Assembly: GCA_022432975.1 (NCBI GenBank)
Contig: CM039515.1
Span: 22,834,923-22,898,922 of the forward strand
Direction of reading: 5' to 3'
DNA from: Begonia masoniana
Taxonomy: Eukaryota > Streptophyta > Magnoliopsida > Cucurbitales > Begoniaceae
Length of the DNA: 64,000 nucleotides
Every line of letters begins with the position of its first letter. The stretch's first letter is position 1. Positions 10,019-21,495 of the stretch are shown piece by piece. Made by a program: the position numbers and the translations under genes. The notes below the pieces were generated by a model that saw only the letters and a list, made by a program, of their open reading frames with translations, was not told where the DNA came from and searched no databases.

Positions 10019-12473
10019 TGTAATACCCGGCTTGTACAGATTTATATATTATACTATATTATGACATTTTTGTAAATATGTCAAATCAGGTCCTTTTCAC
10101 GAAAAGAAAGCGTCATTGCGATCCTAACGAATAATAAGAATTTTAAGGAATTTACGAGAATTTTCGGAGTTATAACGTTGTATTCCGAGTAATTACCTCC
10201 ATCGTAATGTAAATGGCGTTTTAGTAAAAATAGTAAACGAGGTCCGATTTGCGAACGGACAGTTTTATTAAATCCCAAATAATAAGTTGGACATATTGGT
10301 GAAATAAGAAAATTTGGAGAACCCGAATCACTAGCCGATTAACGAAACGAATGACGAAACAAATAGAATTAAGTGCTAAGGGCAAAATGGTAATTCGCAA
10401 AACCAAAATTTATAAAAATAGCAATTCCCTCTTCTCTCCCTCACTTTCTCTTTTTCTTCTCTGGAGTTCACGAACCAGAGAGCTTCTCACTCTCTGCCCG
10501 CCGACGATTCCACTTTCCGACCTCCGATCCGACCTCCGTTCGTTTCGTTTTCTTCACGATTTCTCCTCCTCTCGCAACCCTAGGTATGAATCTACGTTCT
10601 TGGAGCGTTTATTTCAATTTTTACGGAGTTACGACATTAGGGTTTCGTTTAGGTTTTCGTTAAAAATCGATATTTAGGGTTCGAAATCAATAGGTTATCG
10701 TAGATTATGAATGTGTAGAATGTATTGGACGTTATTGGACGAAACTAGATTAATTTGTGAAATTGTTCGATTTTGAGAAATTTCGAGATTTAGGGAAAAA
10801 CTCGTAAATTGGATTTGAGTTGTCGAGCATGTATTGCTCGATAAAAATAGCTCGATGAATTGGATTAAAGCTTTAAGAAATTCTTTAGTTGAGGTTTTGT
10901 CAATTTGGACGTTTAGAAGCTTAAACTTGTTTTAACGTCGATCGTTTTCAATTGCCTTAGGTGAACGACTCTCGCAGACAAAACTTGACGTTCAGCGCGT
11001 CAAGGTAAGTTCTCGTGACTTACTCTGACTGATTGGTCTACACCGTACTTCGATGTAGCGTCGAGGATCTTAGTGGATTGTTTGTTTTAAATTGCTTTGG
11101 TTGGGTAGTTAGGTCTCAACGTTTTTGTAGGTTATTTCCTTTATAGTCTTGATGGTACGCATGCTTCTTTGTTTACATTTATATTGAACTGTTCATGCAT
11201 CACGTATTTTAAATTAAGCATGAAAATGAATTTCCGCACGATGTTTTCATAAAACCATTGTGGCCCAGAAATTGGGGGCTATTGATCTATCGTGCGGGCC
11301 GATTAAGGGTCTGGCCGATACCACATCTCATGTACTGTAATTAATGAACGTAATCTGTTATCTGGTCACGCGAGGTGGGGCTCAGGCACGGCTGTACGTG
11401 TTGTAGGCGTGTACCCCCCTCCTCTAACCGCACGGGGTAGTCCGACCGCTGGATGGGCCCCCTTCGGTTAGGGGGATGAGATCTCGGTGATATACTGTCT
11501 GCGACGCTCTGTATGTTATGCATGATTTCCGAACTCCATATGCACTGCACGCATCTGCATTTACGTAGAATTTACTGAGCCTTTAGCTCATAGTGTGTTT
11601 GTATGGTGTAGGTGACGTTTTAGGTGACATCGAGCCAGGTGAGGACGACGTTCCTCCTGCTGACGTATGATGCAGTTGACGAAGAATGGCCCGTGGGAGT
11701 GTGCTGAGCAGTCGGTGCGTTTTGACCCGTGGGGACGTCTGTGTAAGTATTTTGGGGGATTTAATGGATGATACGAATGTATAGATGAACATATTAGGAT
11801 GCTTGGATCTGGCTAGATGTTAGGTTCACGTTTGATAGGTTTTAAATGTTTTTATAAATCTGGTTTATAAACCATGTTTTTGTAATGTTTCATCGGAACG
11901 ACTCGGGATTTAAAACAGGTGGATTAGTCGATTTTTAAACATATCCACGCGGTTCATTTTTAGGAAAACTGGTCGTGTTTAAAAGGAGTTTGAAGTGTTG
12001 AAATTTTAGGTGTGTGGTGTGTAGGGAAGGTGAAAGAGATTTGGTGTTTTACTCTCTGGAATTTCGAATTCCAGAGAGCATTCTTATGAAAATGTTGAAA
12101 TTGGAGAAGTGTTGGGTTTAGCTCTCTGGAATCTCGGATTCCAGAGATGAGATTAGTCGCTGCAATACAGCGACTGGTCGCTGCATTGTGCAGCGATCGG
12201 GCGCTGCATTATGCAGCGACTGATCGCTGCATAATGCAGCGCTTGCAGCGATTAGTCGCTGCTTTTCTTTTGCCTCTGCCTTCCGGTTTTACCCCTGACC
12301 GATTTGAGAAATGTTTTACTTGTTTTATTAATTGTTTTAAATAGATTTAAGTTTATAAATGGTTTTGTTTTAAGTGGTTTAAAATGTAGAATTCAATTCC
12401 GCTTAAGTTTAATGAAGTATAAAAAAAAAAATAATATGTACGGGAAAATGGGTACAGTGTCTGGGTTGTGACA
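10019..12473 (+). repeat. Element A 3' LTR
   Basis: 2455 bp and the same order of landmarks as the 5' LTR. The main difference is one missing unit in the TCGCTGCA hairpin cluster (12154-12264). It keeps the canonical GTAAGT donor of putative intron 2 (11005) where the 5' LTR has GTAAAT. The conserved box is at 11943-11955. Confidence 0.95.
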
Positions 12474-12478
12474 ATATG

Positions 12479-12776
12479 TCCCTCTTTGGACTGTGACATA
12501 CACCGAACCGCCCCCAACCCTCACTTAGTCCACGTTGCATAAATCTTATATATATATACATATATACATACATATCTTGTTCATGGAAAACATGCATTAA
12601 AACATTTTCTTATGCTTGAGAAACATTCATGATGCATGAACATGAGAACTTTTAACCCATCAGACTATGACAAGGATCATACCAGAACAGACAACTTCAT
12701 ATTCACTAGCAGGTCATCAAATAGTATAACTCACAACATTCATCAATCCTTCAAGTGCAGACAAGCTCATTATCAT
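12479..12776 (-). mobile_element. B-like LTR fragment (right piece)
   Basis: It continues the 1-198 fragment: GGACTGTGACATACACCGAACC and the ATGATGCATGAACATG region align with B's LTR near 47270-47480. Similarity fades between about 12722 and 12776, where it is fused to the RT of element F. The target site of element A falls inside this LTR. Confidence 0.75.
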
Positions 12777-14875
12777 AAGATCTATAAAGGCAGCTGGTGC
12801 ATTTGTCAACCCAAAGGACATAACTAAGAACTCATAATGTCCATACCTTGTGCGAAAGGCAGTCTTTAGGATATCTTCAGATTTAACCTTCAACTGATAA
12901 TAACCGGACCTAAGGTCAATCTTAGAGAAAACTCTTGTACCACTAAGTTGGTCAAATAAATCATCAATCCTTAGTAAAGGATACTTGTTCTTGACAGTTA
13001 ACTTATTCAATTCTCTATAATCAATGCACATACGCATTGATCCATCTTTCTTTTTGATAAAAAGGACAGGTGCACCCCACGGTGAAAAGCTAGGGCGTAT
13101 GAACCCTTTCTCCAATAATTCCTCCAACTGTTTCTTCAATTCCTTAAGTTCTGTAGGTGCTAGTCTATATGGATTTTTAGACACAGGTTCGGCGCCGGGG
13201 TAAACATCTATAACAAATTCAATTTCCCTATCTGGTGGTAAACCAGGAAGGTCATCTAAAAATACTTCGGGGAAGTCTTGGACAATTAAGACATTTTGAG
13301 GATTTGCTTTTCCTACAAGCTGTGTGTCTAAAACGCTAGCTAAGAAGCATGAATACTCTCCACACAGGGAAGATCTAGTGTTAATAGAAGTCATTAAAGA
13401 CATTTCCTTACTCTTCCTTGAAGCTTGAAAGGTATGTCTCAAATTACCAGGGGGTTGAAGCTAACTATTCCAGTTCTACAATCAATTGTGGCGTGGTGTT
13501 TAAACAACCAGTCCATACCTAGGATTACATCAAATCTTAATTTATCCATAATTATAAGATCAGCAGGTAGACTTACGTTCCCTACTAACACGACACTGTC
13601 AAGCATCACCTGGTTAGAGTGCATGCGTTCACCGGAAGGTAATGCAACACTAAACACATGCATGGAAGGGGTAAACTGTACATCTAACTTAACAGCAAAT
13701 GCAGATGCTATTAATGAATGCGTCGCACCAGAATCTATTAAAGTAAAAGCAGGCACAAAGTTAATCAATATAGTACCTGACACAACAACGGGCTGTTCCT
13801 CATCCGACTCCGTCATGGAGAATATTCTTGGTTTAATCATAGCAGGGCTACTCTTAGGAACTGGATAGTCTCTGCTAATGTGGCCGACCTTGTTACAATT
13901 GTAGCATCTGGTGATTCTAGGCTTCGAGCATTCCTTGAACGTGTGTCAAACCTCCTCACAGTTGAAGCACTTCCCAAAGCCCAGTCTACATTCCCCCGGG
14001 TGGTTCTTCAAACACTTAGGACACTGGGGAAATTTCCTGACATTCTGTACCTTCCCTATTGCTCCTTGGCTATTTTGGCCTTCACTTGGCCTCTTCGTTC
14101 CTCTTAGTTGGTGTGGCTGGTTAAACCTTTGCGGGACCTCCTTTGGTCCAGCACACTTCCTTTCAGCTTCTTCCACTTCCAGAGCAGTGGACACAACCTC
14201 GCTGAATGTCAAGCCTTTAATACCACAAAATTTAACCCCTCGGTAGATTTCTAGCTTCAGTCCATGCATAAATTTAAACACTTTATCCTCTTCCTTGTGA
14301 GCAAAATGTCCAGCAAACCTGGACAAGGACTCAAATTGTCTACTGTACTCGGCCACAGACCCCGTCTGCTTCAAGTTTAGAAACTCCAATTTCTTCGCGG
14401 TTTGGACTGTGCTGTTAAAATACTTCTCATAGAAGACGTCCTTGAACTGTGACCAAGGCATCGCCATAACATCAGTGGTGGTCTTTATTGTTTCCCACCA
14501 GAGTTGAGCTTCACCAGCCAAGTGGAATGTTGCCAACGTGACCTTATCTCCTTCTCAAATGTTGGCACACCTAAACATACTCTCAATCTTTCTAAGCCAT
14601 CCATCAACAACAACTGGATCAGATAACTGTCCATCAAACGTGGGTGGTCTTAGTCTCCGAAATCTATCTCCAGAATGCTCATTGCTAGAACCCGAGTTGG
14701 CACTTCCTTGCACCTCTCGGTTCAACAGTACTCCTAGTTGGTTAGACTGTTGGCGCACTAGATCAGTTTGCTGACGCACTAAATCCGTCAGCTGCCTAAT
14801 CACACTAGGCTCCTCTTCCTCTCTCACATTAGGCATTTCTCTTGGCACGCTAGGTCTCCCTGGGCGTCTGGCCAT
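12777..14875 (-). pseudogene. Element F gag-protease-RT, broken and 3'-truncated
   Basis: Reading leftward from ATG 14875 (protein MARRPGRPSV...): Gag with TDLVRQQ repeats and RLRPPTFDGQLSDP, a TGA stop at 14555-14557 (CGA to TGA), then FHLAGEAQLWWETI. Two zinc knuckles follow: CFNCEEV interrupted by TGA near 13946, and CYNCNKVGHISRD in which the last Cys is Tyr. Protease has LIDSGATHS. A frameshift lies near 13450. RT runs to [14 protein letters not shown] and stops at about 12777, before the catalytic FIDD motif. RNase H and integrase are absent. The element is dead, and its sequence differs clearly from B's, so it is a separate subfamily. Confidence 0.88.
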
Positions 14876-14887
14876 TGTACTAAATTC

Positions 14888-14947
14888 CTGCACAGGGTTA
14901 ATTACACTCTTAAATATCTATTAATTAAGTTTAACATGAACACTTAA
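14888..14947 (-). other. Putative 60-nt intron between primer site and gag of element F
   Basis: Minus strand: AACT/TTAAGTG (the expected donor G is T) to CCCTGTGCAG/GAATTT, 13 nt from the gag ATG at 14875. Position, length and acceptor match B, where the exon also starts GAAT. Confidence 0.35.
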
Positions 14948-15013
14948 AGTTGTTGAAGTACTTCCATGCAACGATTAGCACTGATGAGTAATCTTTTGAA
15001 CGGTTTAACTGAA

Positions 15014-15027
15014 TGTCTCTGATACCA
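15014..15027 (-). promoter_or_regulatory. Primer-binding site of element F
   Basis: The reverse complement reads TGGTATCAGAGACA, a slightly diverged initiator tRNA-Met primer site, 3 nt inside the LTR boundary at 15031. Confidence 0.75.
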
Positions 15028-15607
15028 TACTGTAAAGCCCCGAATTATATAAACCCGGTTCGTTACTCATAGCCCGAACATAACTAAGAAACTTTGGACT
15101 AAATTTAAAACTTCGCTCAAAAGTCAAAATTTGAAATTTTCTAAAACCTCAAAACATTTAAAGACTTGCAGCGGAAATCATTTGAGCAAAAATAGAGTTA
15201 AACAAAACCATAGAACAGTGCTTGAATAATTGGTTGAGATGTTAAGGAATAATCGGTCAAAATAAATAAAGGTTTAAATCGCGAAATACTTTAAAAGTTG
15301 CAAAGATCAAACGCATCTGCCGCTGAGCAAAGTCAATGGAAGAGGCTGAAACAGATAGTAGAAAGACTTTTTCCGGTGACTAAACGACAAAAGCTTCAAC
15401 TACATCATCCGGTAAGCTTAACTGTGATTACCCGAATATGCACGTATGGGTACGATGGCTGCACGAATCGAAACCCGGATGGCAATACGTCCGCGCGGGC
15501 GAACTCGAAGGTGACAGGTCGTAAAAAAGGGGTCGTCACAATTCCACACCGCTTGGGGATGTACGTGGAAATGAAACATATGTAAAGAGACCCTCTCAAT
15601 ATAGTAA

Positions 15608-15720
15608 GACGCGTTTTGGAGCACGATTGGCAACGGATCCCATAAGAACTCCGAAGTTAAAAGTGCTTCGGCAAGAGCAATTCTAGGTTGGGTGACCTTC
15701 CGGGAAGTTCTCGCCAAACA
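15608..15720 (+). other. 5S-rRNA-like domain, Cassandra 5' LTR
   Basis: Matches plant 5S rRNA at CGGATCCCATAAGAACTCC, at the box A region (AGTTAAAAGTGCTT), at GCAAGAGCA, and at box C (GGTTGGGTGACC, then GGGAAGTTCTCG). It keeps recognisable internal pol III elements but is diverged and embedded in an LTR, so it is not a 5S gene. Confidence 0.93.
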
Positions 15721-16055
15721 AAGCCGTGAGGGGAGGATATTGGGCTGCGGCCATATCCCCAGAGCGGACAATATCTTGCTGGGAATAGAGGTCTTTACAA
15801 ATGGTATCAGAGCCTGTACCCAACCGGAAATGTGGCCAACGAGGACGTTGGGCCCCCGAGGGGGGGTTATTGTGATGACCCGAATATGCACGTATGGGTA
15901 CGATGGCTGCACGAACCAGAACCCGGATGGCGGTATATCCGTGCGGGCGAACCGGAAGGTGACAGGTCATAAAAAGAGGGTCGTCACAATCCCACATCGC
16001 TTGGGGAAGTATGTGGAAATGAAACATATGTAAAGAGACCCTCCCAATATAGTAA

Positions 16056-16168
16056 GACACGTTTTGGAGCACGATTGGCAACCGATCCCATAAGAACTCT
16101 GAAGTTAAAAGTGCTTCGGTGAGAGCAATTCCAGGTTGGGTGACCTTTCGGGAAGTTCTCGCCAAACA
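16056..16168 (+). other. 5S-rRNA-like domain, Cassandra 3' LTR
   Basis: Second copy, exactly 448 bp after the first, with a few substitutions (ACCGATCCC for ACGGATCCC, CGGTGAGAGC for CGGCAAGAGC). Confidence 0.93.
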
Positions 16169-16247
16169 AAGCCGTGAGGGGAGGATATTTGGCTGCGGCC
16201 AAATCCCCAGAGCGGACAATAACTTGCTTGGAATAGGGGTCGTTACA

Positions 16248-16590
16248 TTAACACACGACATCCACCGATCACTAAACGACAAGACTTCTAGTACATCATC
16301 CGGTAAGCTTAACACACGACATCCACCGATCACTAAACGACAAGACTTCTACTACATCATCCGGTAAGCTTAACACACGACATCCACCGATCACTAAACG
16401 ACAAGACTTCTAGTACATCATCCGATAAGCTTAACACACGACATCTACCGATCACTAAACAACAAGACTTCTACTACATCATCCGGTAAGCTTAACACAC
16501 GACATCCACCGGTCACTAAACGACAAGACTTCTACTACATCATCCGGTAAGCTTAACACACGACATCCACCGGTGACGTCAGCCGGATGA
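16248..16590 (-). repeat. 61-bp tandem repeat in element F LTR
   Basis: About 5.5 copies of a 61-bp unit containing ACACGACATCCACCGATCAC, ACGACAAGACTTCT and CATCATCCGGTAAGC; units start near 16248, 16309, 16370, 16431, 16492 and 16553. One copy-like piece lies left of the Cassandra (about 15360-15420), so the Cassandra split the array. The CCGAT/CCGGT words recur in element B's LTR. Confidence 0.9.
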
Positions 16591-17079
16591 TTTCCTTCAT
16601 CCGATCGACTAACCTTACATCCACCGGTGAACTTTGTTCACCTATGATGGAACTTATATCAAAACATCAAATAACTACTAAGACTTTACCTACAGACAAG
16701 TGTTAAAACCAACAGAGTACTTTTATCAGAAAGTCTCAAGGGAATGTATCCAAATACATTAAAATCACTTCTGTCATTAGAAAACTTAACATACTTATAT
16801 CAAATCATAGCTCACTGAATCTTCACTTCTTCAGACACCAGTTAATCCGCCTCATCAGTATACCAAATCGAGGCAGAGAAGTGCTCCTCCAACTTCACCT
16901 ATTCTTCAGCGAACTCAGTAAACACACCTACTGTCACTTCTTCACCTACATCACAAAACTCATCTATTAGCCTAATGCTAAGTAAGTAAAGCAGTAATGA
17001 AATGAAATGCTGATATCTGAATTCCTAAACATGCAATTTCTACTTTCTCATCTCAGTTGTCGTTCATCGTTTCTGTTCA

Positions 17080-17309
17080 GATCCCCCTGTGAAATTGGGA
17101 GTTGGATCAACTCTCACAAAGTATGAATATCCACTGGCTCATTAAGTGGTGGATTATTTCCCTTAACAGTAATCTGATTCACATAGCTTTTTTCGATCCC
17201 CCTGTGAAATTGGGAGTTGGATCAACTCTCCCAAAGTATAAATATCCACTGTCTCATTAAGGGGCGGATTATTTCCCTTAACTGTAAATCTGTTTCGCAT
17301 AGCTGTTTC
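17080..17309 (-). repeat. 115-bp tandem duplication in element F LTR
   Basis: Two copies, each starting GATCCCCCTGTGAAATTGGG (17080 and 17195), lie inside putative intron 2. They occupy the place where other LTRs of this window have minisatellites. Confidence 0.9.
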
Positions 17310-18001
17310 ATTATGTTCATTCCTTACCATGCCAACATGCATTCAAATTCATTTTCGTATACTTTTAAAACATGATGCATAATATACAGACACATTCAAA
17401 TAAACATATTCATAATGTTTTGTGATGTAGGCCCGAAGGCGCAAGCAAACTTCACTTACCTGGTCTCCTGAAAATCGCTCGGTTTCAACTACTTTGGAAG
17501 CCCTGTTCACCTAATGTCATAAACAAAATACCATTCAGATCTTCACTAAACCTCATCCTACACCATTCACAAACCTAAGGAGCTAGTTTAGAAGTTTGGA
17601 TCATCGCACATTCTTGATTCGACACAAACCCGAACTCAACTCACTCACAGCATTCTCAAAAATACACTCATTGCACTCACTATGCTATCCAGGCATTAAA
17701 TCTCGAGAAAACGAAGGGAAAACTTACCTAGTTTGAGGAAATGGAGATCGGAGGGGAAAATCACTTGGAGCTCTGTTGAGCTTGAGCTGAATACCGAGAA
17801 GGAAAATGAAGGAACAGTGGCGGCTAACCCTCATTAAACCTTTCCTTAAATATGTTATCCATAATAAATTTCAATTTACCATTTTATCCTTACTCATTCA
17901 CTTATTAACCTAATCACTAAATCACTCAAATTTCGATTTTTCTTTAAAACATTCTCTATAAATGGAAAAGGTAAATCGGTTAATAGAAACCGGGTGTTAC
18001 A

Positions 18002-19140
18002 ACTGGTAAGGTTTTCATAGACATTATCTATCAAAGTTTCTTCTAATTCCTTAGGAAGGATTTCTTGAATGTGCCCTCTTAATTAGAACAATCTTTATCT
18101 CCAAAATTGAGGGTTTTCATTTCCCTTTCAAAATCCTCTTTCAACCCTACATTGATTCATTGAAAGTCACGTCACATATATTCTTCAACAACTAGATTTT
18201 TTTTATTGAAAACTTTTTATGTTTTACTAGTTAAGGAATAATCTAGAAATATACTAACACCATGTGGATCAATCACGAGTTCCCAAGCAAAAAGACTAAA
18301 CCAATCTTTATTTTGTAGGGAATAAGGTTCAATTTTTCCTTTTTGATTATCTCCAAATGTGATATTTCCTTTCATCTTTGTGATAGAGGTAAACTTTGAA
18401 GTGTCTCCTGTCATGTGCCTTGAGCATCTACTATCAAGGTACCATTCATGCTTCAGAAGCTCCAACTTACAAGCAAAACTAGTTTCTTTTCTTAGGTACC
18501 AAATTGTTTTGCGTCCTTAGCCTTGGTTCCTTAAGGAACTGATATCAAATTAATAGCTAATTTCTTATCATTTGATTTTATTGGACATATAAATAATTTT
18601 TAACCTCAGATTATTTGTCTTCTTTGCTATCTTCCCACGAAGCCTTTATTGAATTTTTCCTGAAGACTTTTGGTGTCTTCTTAGCTTATGGGGAATCTAC
18701 TTTGAAATCTCATAATTTACCGCATTTAAAGTAAGTGCCTTCCTTTTCTTTTTTAGATCAATTCTCTCTAGTTACCTTCTTTCCTTGACACTTTCTTCTT
18801 TGGAGGAAATTGTTGAATTTTTGAGTCATGAGTGTAATTACTTCACTATCTTCATCCTTCTCGGATTCAACTTGGTTGCTTGATAAGGCTTTGTTAGCAA
18901 TGTCTTTCTTCTTGGAGACTTCTTTCTCCTTCTGCTCTTCTTTTTTGTTTGCCTCATCGTGATCTCATTTGTCATAAGAGATCATATGAGATCATAACTT
19001 AGATTGTTGTCACTTTAGGTTGTCATGATCTCGTAGACACCTGTGAATTTTTCTTACCAACGCTTCTTTGGAATAAATTCTACCAATAAATCTCAAACTA
19101 TTAGTAATGTTAGTTAAACATGTAAACATTTGACACATTT
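18002..19140 (-). pseudogene. Ty1/copia gag C-terminus and protease remnant
   Basis: Minus strand, continuing the gag at 26540-26973 across element G. Decayed frames read FTCLTNITNSLRFIGR and ALVRKIHRCL (the copia UBN2-type Gag domain), then a Lys/Glu-rich linker, then FKCGKLWDFK (decayed zinc knuckle). At 18217-18465 comes WYLDSRCSRHMTGD, the copia protease motif in which the usual Gly after Ser is Arg. Integrase is absent: within about 250 bp the sequence passes to other low-complexity copia-like sequence, implying an internal deletion. Element F is inserted at 18001. Confidence 0.8.
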
Positions 19141-20861
19141 TGTAACACCCAGGATTTTTTTAAAGGAAAAATTGGAAAGAAAATAAAAGAATAATAAAAT
19201 AGGTTGTTTTAATGAATTTAAAAGAAAAGTGAATGGTTTCTTAATTTAGGTTCAGGTATTCCTAATGAAATTAAGCCGGAAGTTATAATTAAGAACGAGA
19301 TTGAACGGAGATTTTGGAAGGGCAGAATGGTAATGTTAGTTTTATTAAGGTTATTATTATTATTATTAAAAAAATATATAATAAAACAAAAGAATGGCCG
19401 AAGCCATTCTGTTGTTCGAGCGACGAGGGCCGAGGAGCAGGGGAGAGGGGAGTGCGACGAGAGGCGATGATCTCCGACCAAAACCACCGTAGTTTCTGAC
19501 GTTCTCCGGCCAGACAACGGCGACGAGTGGGCTTCGGTTTTTTCCGCGCATGAACTGGCAGGTCGAGCCATAGGTGGACAGGTAACCGAGTATCCTCAGC
19601 GAGCTAGGACGCTAGGTAAGTAGTGGAGTGCTTGTGGTTTGCCTTCGGGCCTACACCATAGAACGGTAGGGTTTATCTGTTATTGTTTTACTTCATACTG
19701 GGTTGCATTGTTTGGCTGTGTCGTGTTGTTGAGTTACGTTGTTGTATTGTGTTGCATTGTTTGGTCGTGTTGTCGTGTTGTGTTGAGTCGGGTTGTTGAG
19801 TTACATTGTGGTGTTGTGTTGCATTGTTTGGCATGGTAGTCTGTTAAAGACTAAGGCACTTCGGTGCGGGCAACTAAGGCATCCTTTCGGGTGCAGGCAA
19901 CTAGCATTGTTTGGTCGTGTTGTCGTGTTGTGTTGAGTCGGTTTGTTGAGTTGCATTGGGGTGTTGTGTTGCATTGTTTGGCATGGTAGTCGGTTAAAGA
20001 GTAAGGCATCCATTTCGATGCAGGCATTTTTGTTAGGGTTGTGTTGTGTTGTCGTGTTGGGTGGTGTTGTGTTGTTGTGTTGCGTTGTCGTGTTGAGTGG
20101 TGTTGTGTTGTTGTGTTAGGGTTGTGTGAGGGTTGTGTGTGCATTGTGCTTGTTTATATTTGTTATCCCCTACTTGCTAAGCGTAAGCTTACGTGTGTGT
20201 GTGTGTTCTGTGGTGTAGGTGACGACAGGAGTACAGTTTAGAGCTACGAGGAAAGCTATGATTGGGATGCAGTCGTTGATGTACGCTATATGCCGGTGCG
20301 GGCAGTTGTCGGGGCGCCTCGACCATGGTCTTCGGGGGATGTGGGTTTTGTCTTTTGGTAGTTTATTGTAAATGTCTGTTTGTAGAATTGATGGGAATGC
20401 ATAACTTTCTTTTTGGTTGATGTTTTGAGAGTTATGGTATAGCTATTTGTAATTGTTGTATATAGTCATAGTTAAGGGTGATGTGTCGCCCTATACTGTG
20501 GACTTTCTTCACTTAGGGATGTTAGTATTTTAGTTTCCCTCTATACTGCTATTTGGTGATTTTGTAAGTTATAAGTTAATGAGGAATATTCTGGATTGGT
20601 TGAGATTTATTCCTTTGCAGGTACCTAGCATTTTGGAGGCGCCATTTTCAGGTGTTACTTTGCCGAAATTTTCGGGAAGAACGCCGTGGTGCTTAAAGGT
20701 TAGGATTAAGGGAAATTAGTGAGTCTAGGCAGCTAGGTATGACATAAGAGAGCTTCGAGAGATTTAGTTTTAAATTCTACTGTGTTCGGTTTTATTTAAA
20801 TTATTGGGGTTAAAGTGAGCCAAGTAGCGCTCCGAGCCAGGTCGGGTTCGGGGTCGTTACA
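19141..20861 (+). repeat. Element G 5' LTR
   Basis: 1721 bp, TGTAACACCCAGG to GGGGTCGTTACA. It carries a short TTA run, the GAATGGCCGAAGCCATTC hairpin (19393-19410), a putative donor GCTAG/GTAAGT (19616) and an acceptor GGTGTAG/GTGAC (ending 20218), with TTGCTAAGCGTAAGCTTA upstream of the acceptor. One unit of the 23-bp repeat plus one diverged unit are at about 19850-19903. The region is rich in GTTGTGTTG words. Confidence 0.93.
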
Positions 20862-20864
20862 AGA

Positions 20865-20877
20865 TGGTATCAGAGCA
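20865..20877 (+). promoter_or_regulatory. Primer-binding site of element G
   Basis: TGGTATCAGAGCA, initiator tRNA-Met type, 3 nt after the 5' LTR. It fixes the plus orientation of the element. Confidence 0.9.
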
Positions 20878-21188
20878 TAAATGGTCGAGTCGTTCAAAGG
20901 ATTACCCGACAATGCCGGCCGCCATGCAACGTGCTTCACCGACTGTAAGTACTTACCTGGCGTCCTAGCTCGTTGAGGATACTCGGTTACATGTCCACCT
21001 ACGGCTCGACCTGCCAGTTCATGCGCTTAAACAATTGAAGGCCGCTCACCGCCGTTGTCTGGCCGGAGAACGTCAGAAACCGCGGTGGTTTTGGTCGGAG
21101 ATCATCGCCTCCCGTCGCACTCCCCTCTCCCCTGCTCCTCGGCCCTCGTCGCTCGAACAACAGAATGGCTTCGGCCATTCTGTTGTTT

Positions 21189-21189
<1 letters not shown>

Positions 21190-21233
<44 letters not shown>

Positions 21234-21244
21234 TATAAATATTT

Positions 21245-21283
<39 letters not shown>
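21190..21283 (+). repeat. (TA)n and (TAA)n microsatellites in the inverted LTR piece
   Basis: About 20 TA units, an ATAAATATATAAATA interlude, then about 14 TAA units. The 5' LTR has only about five TTA units here, so the run expanded in the 3' LTR copy. Confidence 0.95.
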
Positions 21284-21285
<2 letters not shown>

Positions 21286-21495
21286 CTTAATAAAACTAAC
21301 ATTACCATTCTGCCCTTCCAAAAATTCCGTTAAATCTCGTTCTTAATTATAACTCCCGGCTTAATTTCATTGGGAATATCCGAACTTAAATTAAGAAACC
21401 ATTCACTTTTCTTTTAAATTCATTAAAACAACCTATTTTATTATTATTTTATTTTCTCTCCAATTTTTCTTTTAAAAAAAATCCCGGGTGTTACA

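Larger units (their letters stand above)
199..12473 (+). mobile_element. Element A: full-length Ty3/gypsy (Tekay/Del-like) element, defective
   Basis: The element is bounded by TG...CA LTRs and a perfect 5-bp TSD, ATATG (194-198 and 12474-12478). The order is LTR, primer site, gag, protease, RT, RNase H, integrase with chromodomain-like tail, polypurine tract, LTR. By eye the LTRs differ at about 40 positions (1.5-2 %) plus one 24-25 bp unit in a hairpin cluster. The coding part carries seven or more in-frame stops, two frameshifts and a 2.7-kb solo LTR (S1). The Tekay/Del placement rests on the long LTRs and on the integrase C-terminus, which matches that of element B. Confidence 0.95.
15423..16247 (+). 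mobile_element. Complete Cassandra TRIM
   Basis: 825 bp with perfect TSD TTAAC (15418-15422, 16248-16252). Two 377-bp LTRs (15423-15799 and 15871-16247) flank a 71-bp internal region holding only the primer site TGGTATCAGAGCC (15802-15814) and a G/C-rich tract before the 3' LTR. LTRs run TGTGATKACCCGAATATG to GGTCKTTACA. Each carries a 5S-like domain, the hallmark of Cassandra. It has no coding capacity and must be mobilised in trans. It landed in the CATCATCCGGTAAG repeats of element F's LTR. Confidence 0.96.
15031..18001 (-). repeat. Element F 5' LTR with nested Cassandra
   Basis: Minus-strand LTR ending TGTAAAGCCCC (15031) and starting TGTAACACCCGG (18001). Native length is about 2.1 kb once the Cassandra is removed. 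Leader-like parts are intron 1 17511-17727 (donor CTAG/GTAAGT), exon 2 17460-17510 and intron 2 16946-17459, ending GATGTAG/GTGAA. The right flank ACTGG (18002-18006) is the expected TSD; its partner is not in view. Sequence to the right is copia. Confidence 0.85.

Noticed and set aside
13425..14246. Plus-strand frames of 75-147 codons
   Set aside because: Antisense of element F gag-protease, which has clear domain motifs on the minus strand.
15608..15720. Functional 5S rRNA gene
   Set aside because: Diverged 5' part, located in both LTRs of an element with a TSD; typical Cassandra domain.
21073..21333. Poly-Asn or Ile/Tyr-rich peptides
   Set aside because: Translations of the TA and TAA microsatellites and antisense LTR sequence.
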